From assembly GCA_902806375.1 (NCBI GenBank), contig CADCWK010000040.1:1-10836 (forward strand): a stretch of 10,836 bases of DNA. The letters are read 5' to 3'. The notes under the pieces were generated by a model. The model saw only the letters and a list, made by a program, of their open reading frames with translations, had not been told where the DNA came from and searched no databases. A program made the position numbers and the translations under genes. Positions within the stretch are counted from its first letter, which is position 1. Each line of letters begins with the position of its first letter. The stretch comes from an uncultured Thermomicrobiales bacterium (GTDB lineage Bacteria > Chloroflexota > Chloroflexia > Thermomicrobiales > UBA6265). This document shows, piece after piece, positions 6,527 through 10,836 of this stretch.

Positions 6527-6799
6527 GTGTCCGGGGAGCGTGACCTCGTCGCCCGGTGGGACATCGCCATCCCGCTCGACCGTTTCGACATCGCCGAACC
6601 GGAGCGCTTCCGGGAGGTCGCCGACGACGCCCTCGCCCTGATTGGTGCCGTCACCCAGCAGACTGTCGCCATCACTGGCGATATCGTCCAGCGAGCCGGG
6701 CCGGCCGGTCGCCGCGCTGTCGGGGTCGCCGCCCAGGCGTCTCCCATCGTGTCCTGTCATGGTGTCGCTTCTCCGTCGTCCAGGATGCATCGGGGCTGA
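6527..6799 (+). CDS. Small hypothetical protein (90 residues)
   Basis: I do not recognise this protein. It is called because codon third positions are almost all G or C for the first 70 or so codons, much more so than in the overlapping minus-strand frame. The GTG at 6527 has a purine-rich AGGATGG at 6511-6517, 9-10 bases upstream. Residues 1-20 (start MSGERDLVARWDIAIP) are mixed. Residues 24-57, with ERFREVADDALALIGAVTQQ, look like one long amphipathic helix, followed by a Gly/Ala/Arg linker and a Ser/Pro-rich tail with a Cys and two His. There is no signal peptide or clear membrane segment. Codon bias fades over the last 18 or so codons, so the true C-terminus may have changed by frameshift. 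It follows the PLP enzyme by 158 bases on the same strand and converges with the transporter gene. Function unknown. Confidence 0.5.
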   Translation: MSGERDLVARWDIAIPLDRFDIAEPERFREVADDALALIGAVTQQTVAITGDIVQRAGPAGRRAVGVAAQASPIVSCHGVASPSSRMHRG

Positions 6800-6814
6800 C
6801 CAGCACACCATCCG

Positions 6815-6880
6815 CGGCGGGGCATGTCCCGTACCACCAGCACCCGCTGCCGATGGTGGCTGCCGCTACGGGCCCCGCTG
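6815..6880. terminator. Large imperfect hairpin between convergent genes, possible bidirectional terminator
   Basis: Three nested pairings: CGGCGGGGC (6815-6823) with GCCCCGCTG (6872-6880, one G-T wobble), CCGTA (6829-6833) with TACGG (6867-6871), and CCACCA (6834-6839) with TGGTGG (6854-6859), with bulges ATGTC and CTGCCGC. It sits between the end of the small plus-strand gene (6799) and the end of the minus-strand transporter (6948), where a shared terminator is expected. There is no T-tract on either strand. Confidence 0.4.
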
Positions 6881-6947
6881 ACGGAGCGTCCCGGCGATCA
6901 GCCACGGAGCCCGGTCCCTCGTCGACGGCTGTGTCGATCCGTTCCGG

Positions 6948-8186
6948 TCACCCTCCGCCGCGCCGGTCGCCCGTCGCTCCGGTCGTGAGCCAGCGGCCGC
7001 CGGCCAGCACCACGGTGAGGGAGACGGCCCCACCGGCACTGGCGACGGCGAACGCGGCCCGGCTGCCATAGCCATCGACCAGCCAGCCAGCGCCCGCCGC
7101 GCCGACCGCGAGGCCAATGGCCGTCGCCGTCGTGTACCAGGCGAAGCTCTCGGTCAGGACGGCGGGCGGCACCAGTGCCTCGATCAGGGTGCTGCCAGCG
7201 ATCACCGCCGGCGCGATCGCCACCCCGGCCACGATGACGGCCAGCGCCATCCACGGGAGATCCGGCGCCAGCAGGATCGGAACGGTCCCGGCGGTCAGCC
7301 ACCCGACCGCGATGGCGAACCGGCGCTCGGGCGGCCAGCGCCACTGTCGGGCACCGTACGTCAGGGCGGCGACCAGGCTGCCGACCGCGAACAGCGAGAT
7401 CAGCAGCCCGGCCAGGGCCGGCCTGCCCTGCTCGTCGGCGAAGGCGACGAGTCCGACCTCGATCGCCCCAAACAGCGTCGCGCTCCCGATGAAGCTCAGC
7501 ATGATGACCCGTAGACCGGTGACCCTGAGCGCGCCCGCACCGGGACCAGTGGCGACCGGCGGCGGCTCTGACGGACGGTGAGCGGCCAGCGGCACCCCAC
7601 CGGCGACGGTCAACAGCAGGGCGGCCAGCAGCCCGGCCGCCGGGAACAGGCCGAGGGCGAGCAGGGTGACCAGGAACGGTCCGACGACGAAGAACACCTC
7701 GGTCCCGACGTTCTCCAGCGCGTAGGCCCGGCCAAGCAGGGCTCCCTCGTCGCCGGGCGTCGCCCGCCGCCGGATGACATGTGTCCAGCGGGCCAGCACC
7801 ATGGCGTTGACCGGTGCCACCGTCGCCCCGGCCAGAGCTGCCGTGACGAGCAGGAGCCAGACCGGTGCGCCGAGCTGCGCGGCGAGGATCAAGCTTGCGA
7901 GGCCGAGCGCGTGCCCGGCCAGCGCCGGCAGCAGCACCCGGCGCTGCCCGAGACGGTCGGCCAGCCACCCGAGGCGCGGGCTCGCGATGGCCTGGGCGAC
8001 GGTGAGGGCGGCGCTGGTTGCCCCCGCGAGGGCATAGGACCCGGTCAGCCCGGAGACGAGCAGGATGCAGCCGATCGGACGCATCGCCAGTGGGAACCGG
8101 GCGACCAGACCCGGCAGGAAGAAGCCGCGGACGTCCGGGATGGCCAGCAGACGCCGATACCCCGCGATCATGCCGTCCCGCGTCAC
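6948..8186 (-). CDS. Major facilitator superfamily (MFS) transporter
   Basis: A 412-residue polytopic inner-membrane protein with about 12 hydrophobic segments in two halves, the standard MFS size. The loop between helices 2 and 3 reads GWLADRLGQRRVLL, the MFS motif A pattern (G-x-x-x-D-R-x-G-x-R/K). The second half has related segments such as LLISLFAVGSLVAALTYG and a short charged C-terminus (ATGDRRGGG). The general type resembles drug/metabolite efflux MFS proteins, but the substrate is unknown. Start taken as GTG 8186, which has GGAGGG upstream on the minus strand with a 7-8 base spacer. An ATG five codons later lacks a good ribosome binding site. It lies 98 bases downstream of the homoserine dehydrogenase gene on the same strand, so readthrough from that gene is possible. 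The gap contains a small hairpin (8226-8239). Confidence 0.88.
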   Translation of the reverse strand: MTRDGMIAGYRRLLAIPDVRGFFLPGLVARFPLAMRPIGCILLVSGLTGSYALAGATSAALTVAQAIASPRLGWLADRLGQRRVLLPALAGHALGLASLILAAQLGAPVWLLLVTAALAGATVAPVNAMVLARWTHVIRRRATPGDEGALLGRAYALENVGTEVFFVVGPFLVTLLALGLFPAAGLLAALLLTVAGGVPLAAHRPSEPPPVATGPGAGALRVTGLRVIMLSFIGSATLFGAIEVGLVAFADEQGRPALAGLLISLFAVGSLVAALTYGARQWRWPPERRFAIAVGWLTAGTVPILLAPDLPWMALAVIVAGVAIAPAVIAGSTLIEALVPPAVLTESFAWYTTATAIGLAVGAAGAGWLVDGYGSRAAFAVASAGGAVSLTVVLAGGRWLTTGATGDRRGGG

Positions 8187-8225
8187 GCGCTGGCCCTCCG
8201 GTCGAACCTGACCGCGAACCCGGCC

Positions 8226-8239
8226 GGAGCGGTGGCTCC
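8226..8239 (-). other. Small intercistronic hairpin between homoserine dehydrogenase and MFS genes
   Basis: GGAGC, loop of four, GCTCC: a perfect 5-bp stem in the 98-base gap. A 10-base palindrome CGACGCGTCG lies nearby (8250-8259). There is no T-tract. It could be a weak attenuator, an RNA-stability element or chance in GC-rich DNA. Confidence 0.2.
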
Positions 8240-8284
8240 TCGCGCCCGTCGACGCGTCGCCGATGTCGCCAGCGTCACCCGGTG

Positions 8285-9406
8285 TCAGGCGATGACGGGC
8301 GCGAGGGCCAGCACGTCGGCCAGGACCCCGGCGGCCGTGACCCCGGCCCCGGCGCCGGGACCGAAGACGGCCAGCGGATACTCGTCGTAGCGGCGGCTCC
8401 GGATCACCACCACGTTCTCCGGCCCGTGCAGGGCGCCGAGGATGCCGCGCTGTGGGACCGTCCGGAGACCGACGGCGGGGATCGTGTCGTGGCCGACGGT
8501 CATGACGTACTTGAGCGTGCCGCCCGCCTCGGTCGCCTGACTCGCGAGCCGGCCGATGGTAGCGTCCTGCTCGCCGATCCGGGCCAGGAAGGCCGGGACG
8601 TCGATGTCGGTGCTGGCCAGCGCGGGCGGGACGAGACTCTCGATCTCCATCTGGGAGAGGTCGTAGGTCCTGCCGATCGTCCGGGCCAGGATCAGCGCCT
8701 TGCGGGCGACGTCGAGTCCGCTGAGATCGTCGCGGGGGTCGGGCTCGGTGTAGCCGTGGGCGGCGGCGTCGCGGACGGCGTCACCGAACGACTGGCCGGC
8801 CGCGATATCGGAGAAGATCGTCCCGAACGTCCCCGAGACGGTGCCCTGGATCTCGGTGATCTCGTCGGCGGTGTCGAGCAGCGAGCGGAGCGACGAGATA
8901 ATGGGCAGGCCGGCACCGCAGGTCGTCTCGTAGCGGACCCGGCCGCCGGAGCGGGCCTCGGCCCAGAGCAGCTGGCTGGCGGCGTCGTCCCACGGCAGGG
9001 CGAGCGGCGCCTTGTTCGCGAGGACGACGCCGGCGCCACTGGTCAGCGCGGCGACGAGCAGCGGGACACCGTCCTCCCCGGCGCTGGCATCGACGACGAC
9101 CACCGGGCCGGCGTCGGCCAGCCGCTCGACGGCCGGGACGGGCGCGATCACGTCGATCGGCGCGCCGGTCAGGGCGGCGTCGGTCGTCCCCTCGCGTCGG
9201 CCCCGGACCATCCCGAGCAGGACCTCGTCGGGCAGGGTACCGCCACTGGCCGAGACGACCGCCCCGGCCCGGGTCACGATCGCCCCGACGCGGACATCGA
9301 TCCCCAGCGCCGACCGCCAGTGGTCCCGGTTGGCGACGACCTGCTCGATGACCTCTCCCCCGACCGTCCCGATTCCGAGCTGGACCAGCGTGATCTGCCG
9401 CACCAT
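8285..9406 (-). CDS. hom: Homoserine dehydrogenase
   Basis: Reduces L-aspartate-4-semialdehyde to L-homoserine with NAD(P)H, in the threonine/methionine branch of aspartate-family synthesis. 373 residues. N-terminal Rossmann motif LGIGTVGGEV (Gly11-x-Gly13-x-x-Gly16), then ANKAPLA (Lys132), YETTCGAGLPIISSLRSL (159-176), EIQGTVSGTFGTIF (185-198), and the catalytic block GYTEPDPRDDLSGLDVARK (218-236) with Asp232 and Lys236. The C-terminus AGAGVTAAGVLADVL closes the Rossmann domain. The EPDPRDDLSG form and the C-terminus resemble the dehydrogenase half of bifunctional ThrA enzymes more than the ACT-bearing Hom of Bacillus or Corynebacterium. There is no aspartokinase domain and no ACT domain, so feedback control by threonine through an ACT domain is not expected. 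ATG 9406 has AGGGG only about 3-4 bases upstream; the next codon, GTG 9403, would have better spacing. Divergent from the carbonic anhydrase gene. Confidence 0.95.
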   Translation of the reverse strand: MVRQITLVQLGIGTVGGEVIEQVVANRDHWRSALGIDVRVGAIVTRAGAVVSASGGTLPDEVLLGMVRGRREGTTDAALTGAPIDVIAPVPAVERLADAGPVVVVDASAGEDGVPLLVAALTSGAGVVLANKAPLALPWDDAASQLLWAEARSGGRVRYETTCGAGLPIISSLRSLLDTADEITEIQGTVSGTFGTIFSDIAAGQSFGDAVRDAAAHGYTEPDPRDDLSGLDVARKALILARTIGRTYDLSQMEIESLVPPALASTDIDVPAFLARIGEQDATIGRLASQATEAGGTLKYVMTVGHDTIPAVGLRTVPQRGILGALHGPENVVVIRSRRYDEYPLAVFGPGAGAGVTAAGVLADVLALAPVIA

Positions 9407-9484
9407 GCACCCCTGTTCCCAGACACTGGCGCGGCATCCGCCGCCCCGACCCGACCGCTCCGCATTCCCGCATGGGCACGAACG

Positions 9485-9496
9485 CAGACTCTAGCA
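9485..9496 (-). promoter_or_regulatory. Possible extended -10 promoter for homoserine dehydrogenase
   Basis: On the minus strand TGCTAGAGT (9496-9488) gives TGN plus TAGAGT, four of six matches to TATAAT. There is no good -35 box. It would leave a leader of about 75 bases before the ATG at 9406. Its form resembles the TGCTATCGT seen upstream of tyrS. Confidence 0.3.
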
Positions 9497-9508
9497 GGCC
9501 AAACGACC

Positions 9509-9537
9509 GTGAGTGTAGGGGAGCGGTCCGGTATGAT
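9509..9537 (+). promoter_or_regulatory. Possible promoter for carbonic anhydrase
   Basis: -10 box TATGAT (9532-9537, five of six matches), with a weak -35 GTGAGT (9509-9514) at the ideal 17-base spacing. It implies a leader of about 125 bases before the ATG at 9668. It lies back to back with the putative homoserine dehydrogenase promoter. Confidence 0.4.
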
Positions 9538-9560
9538 CCCCGCTGCACCAGTCGAGGAGG

Positions 9561-9594
9561 CGCCGGGCCGCGACGCGGCCACCGCCCGCCGGCG
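9561..9594 (+). repeat. Nested GC-rich palindromes in the carbonic anhydrase leader
   Basis: GGCCGCG-A-CGCGGCC (9566-9580) is a 15-base perfect dyad about one base. Outside it, CGCCGG (9561-9566) can pair with CCGGCG (9589-9594). The element falls inside the predicted untranslated leader. Strong secondary structure is expected, but GC-rich DNA produces such dyads easily. Confidence 0.4.
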
Positions 9595-9667
9595 TGAGGC
9601 ATCGCGTTCGTCCGGTCGCCGCGGTCCGTATGGACAGGCATCCGGGTCGATCAGGAGCAGCAACGTC

Positions 9668-10219
9668 ATGTCAGAGATCGAAGCGATCCTCGAAGCGAAC
9701 CGGCACTACGCGGAGGAGCATGGCACCACCGACGTGCCACTGCGACCGGCCCGGCGGCTGGCGATCCTGACCTGCATGGATGCCCGGATCCAGCTGTTCC
9801 CCGTCCTCGGGCTCCGGCTCGGCGACGCCCACGTCATTCGCAACGCGGGCGGCCGGGCCAGCGACGACGCCATCCGCTCCCTGGTCGTCTCGACCAACCT
9901 GCTCGACACGCGGGAGATCCTCGTCATCCAGCACACCGACTGCGGGATGAACCGGTTCGACAACGCCGCGATCCGGCACCACCTGCTGGCGCACCTCGGG
10001 GTCGACCCGGGCGAGTCGACCGACTTCCTGACCTTCGCCGACCTCCACGAGAGCGTCCGCGAGGACGTGGCGAAGATCCGGGCCAGCCCGCTGCTGCCGA
10101 AGGACATCACCGTCAACGGCCTGATCTTCGACGTGGCGACCGGCCGGCTGCACCCGGTCGGCGAGACCGACACCGACGCCGACCTCGCCCACGTCCATGG
10201 TGACGATGCTGCTCGCTGA
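9668..10219 (+). CDS. Beta-class carbonic anhydrase
   Basis: Cytoplasmic zinc enzyme interconverting CO2 and bicarbonate, which supplies bicarbonate to carboxylases and balances pH. 183 residues, the size of short bacterial beta enzymes. Zinc and active-site residues are all visible: Cys36-x-Asp38-x-Arg40 in TCMDAR, and His89-x-x-Cys92 in HTDCG. VIRNAGG (56-62) and DDAIRSL match the Mycobacterium tuberculosis Rv1284-type group (clade D), as do the C-terminal GLIFDVATGRLHPV and the overall order. The first 25 residues match the family's short helix. The ATG at 9668 has AGGAG at 9653-9657, a rather long 10-base spacer; the long open frame upstream is only antisense to the homoserine dehydrogenase gene. 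The C-terminal tail after residue 170 is acidic and His-rich. Its end overlaps the methyltransferase start, suggesting translational coupling. Confidence 0.95.
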   Translation: MSEIEAILEANRHYAEEHGTTDVPLRPARRLAILTCMDARIQLFPVLGLRLGDAHVIRNAGGRASDDAIRSLVVSTNLLDTREILVIQHTDCGMNRFDNAAIRHHLLAHLGVDPGESTDFLTFADLHESVREDVAKIRASPLLPKDITVNGLIFDVATGRLHPVGETDTDADLAHVHGDDAAR

Positions 10220-10836
10220 CCGGCTCGCTACAGCCGAGGGGCACGCGATCCTCGCCGCGCTCGGGCCGGATCCGATCCCGGCCAGCGCCGTGCTGCGGAC
10301 GAGCGAGCGGCTGCGGCGCCGGCACGACCCGGCGCTGGTCGCGGCCGCCTTCGCGCTCCATGACCTCCGCATCGCCGCCCGGGCCAAGTTCGGCCGTGCG
10401 GACGCGATGTGGCTGACCCGCGCCGGGCTGGAGCAGGCGACGGCCGAGCCGATCAGCCGCCGCCACGCCGAACGCTTCCGGGGGATCAGCCGCATCGCCG
10501 ATCTCTGCACCGGGATCGGTGGCGACCTGATCGCCCTGGCCGCGGTCACCGACGTGCTGGCCGTCGACCTGGACCCCGAGCACCTCCGGATGGCCCAACT
10601 GAACGCCGGGGTCTACGGCGTGGGCGACCGTGTCACGCCGTGGCTCGGTGATGTCCGTGACGCCGACCTGTCGGGTATCGACGGCGTCTTCATCGACCCG
10701 GCCCGGCGCGGCGCCGGGGGCCGGATGGGTCCGAACGCATCGGAACCGCCGCTCGATTGGGGCGTAGCCCTCGCCGACCGGGTCGCCCGGGTCGGGATCA
10801 AGGCCGCGCCGGGGATTGACCACGCCGTCGTCCCCG
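10197..10836 (+). CDS. Class I SAM-dependent methyltransferase with THUMP-like domain (partial, cut by window edge)
   Basis: The first 213 residues are visible and the gene continues past the right edge. Residues 1-95 are a helical N-terminal region with MWLTRAGLEQAT (71-82) and a basic ISRRHAERF, typical of the actinobacterial/Chloroflexota THUMP-like methyltransferases. The Rossmann core follows: SAM motif I ADLCTGIGGD (101-110), the acidic loop LAVDLDPEHL (121-130) and a motif IV-type FIDPARR (165-171). The DPARR form suggests a nucleic acid or related substrate, but the target is not known for this family, to my knowledge. ATG 10197 overlaps the carbonic anhydrase end by 23 bases; GTG 10200 and ATG 10206 are alternatives and no clear ribosome binding site separates them. 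Translation is probably coupled to the upstream gene. The missing C-terminus should hold the THUMP-like domain. Confidence 0.85.
   Translation, partial: MVTMLLADRLATAEGHAILAALGPDPIPASAVLRTSERLRRRHDPALVAAAFALHDLRIAARAKFGRADAMWLTRAGLEQATAEPISRRHAERFRGISRIADLCTGIGGDLIALAAVTDVLAVDLDPEHLRMAQLNAGVYGVGDRVTPWLGDVRDADLSGIDGVFIDPARRGAGGRMGPNASEPPLDWGVALADRVARVGIKAAPGIDHAVVP

Noticed and set aside
6479..6811. Minus-strand 110-codon ORF opposite the small orphan gene
   Set aside because: Its third codon positions are less G/C rich than those of the plus-strand frame, and it runs against the neighbouring gene order.
8018..9667. Very long open frame on the plus strand running into the carbonic anhydrase gene
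   Set aside because: It is the antisense shadow of the homoserine dehydrogenase gene, common in GC-rich DNA; the carbonic anhydrase domain begins at 9668 with its own ribosome binding site.
1..10836. Search for mobile elements, CRISPR arrays, toxin-antitoxin, phage or biosynthetic gene clusters
   Set aside because: No transposase, integrase, regular repeat-spacer pattern or cluster-type gene was seen; composition is uniform across the window.

Overview
The window is about 10.8 kb of high-GC bacterial chromosome (roughly 70% G+C by eye, with third codon positions almost all G or C). It reads as ordinary housekeeping and catabolic sequence. I see no insertion sequence, phage gene, CRISPR array, rRNA or tRNA. 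Protein style, codon use and gene content suggest a high-GC Chloroflexota bacterium (Thermomicrobia-like) or, less likely, an actinobacterium. This assignment is inference from style, not from a marker gene.

Layout, left to right: (1) the N-terminal part of a YihY/BrkB-type membrane protein on the minus strand, running off the left edge. (2) Divergent from it, a short-chain NAD-dependent dehydrogenase/epimerase resembling uronate dehydrogenase. (3) A 375-base gap, then tyrosyl-tRNA synthetase (tyrS) with a GTG start. (4) A 327-base gap rich in repeats (an 11-base direct repeat, a hairpin with an AGGGG loop, a perfect 13-bp inverted repeat and a sigma70-like promoter). (5) A two-gene plus-strand unit: an N-acyl-D-amino-acid deacylase-type amidohydrolase and a PLP-dependent D-serine dehydratase/D-threonine aldolase family enzyme. 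(6) A small orphan protein of 90 residues with strong codon bias. (7) A convergent junction with a large imperfect hairpin. (8) On the minus strand, a homoserine dehydrogenase followed downstream by a major facilitator superfamily transporter. (9) Divergent from homoserine dehydrogenase, a beta-class carbonic anhydrase whose end overlaps the start of a THUMP-like-domain SAM-dependent methyltransferase, cut by the right edge.

The clearest functional unit is item 5. The deacylase would free a D-amino acid from an N-acyl-D-amino acid, and the PLP enzyme could then break down a beta-hydroxy D-amino acid (D-serine, D-threonine or 3-hydroxy-D-aspartate type) without an oxidase. The intergenic region before it holds most of the unexplained sequence structure. 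I found no convincing new defence, mobile or secondary-metabolite system; the findings are modest points for follow-up.
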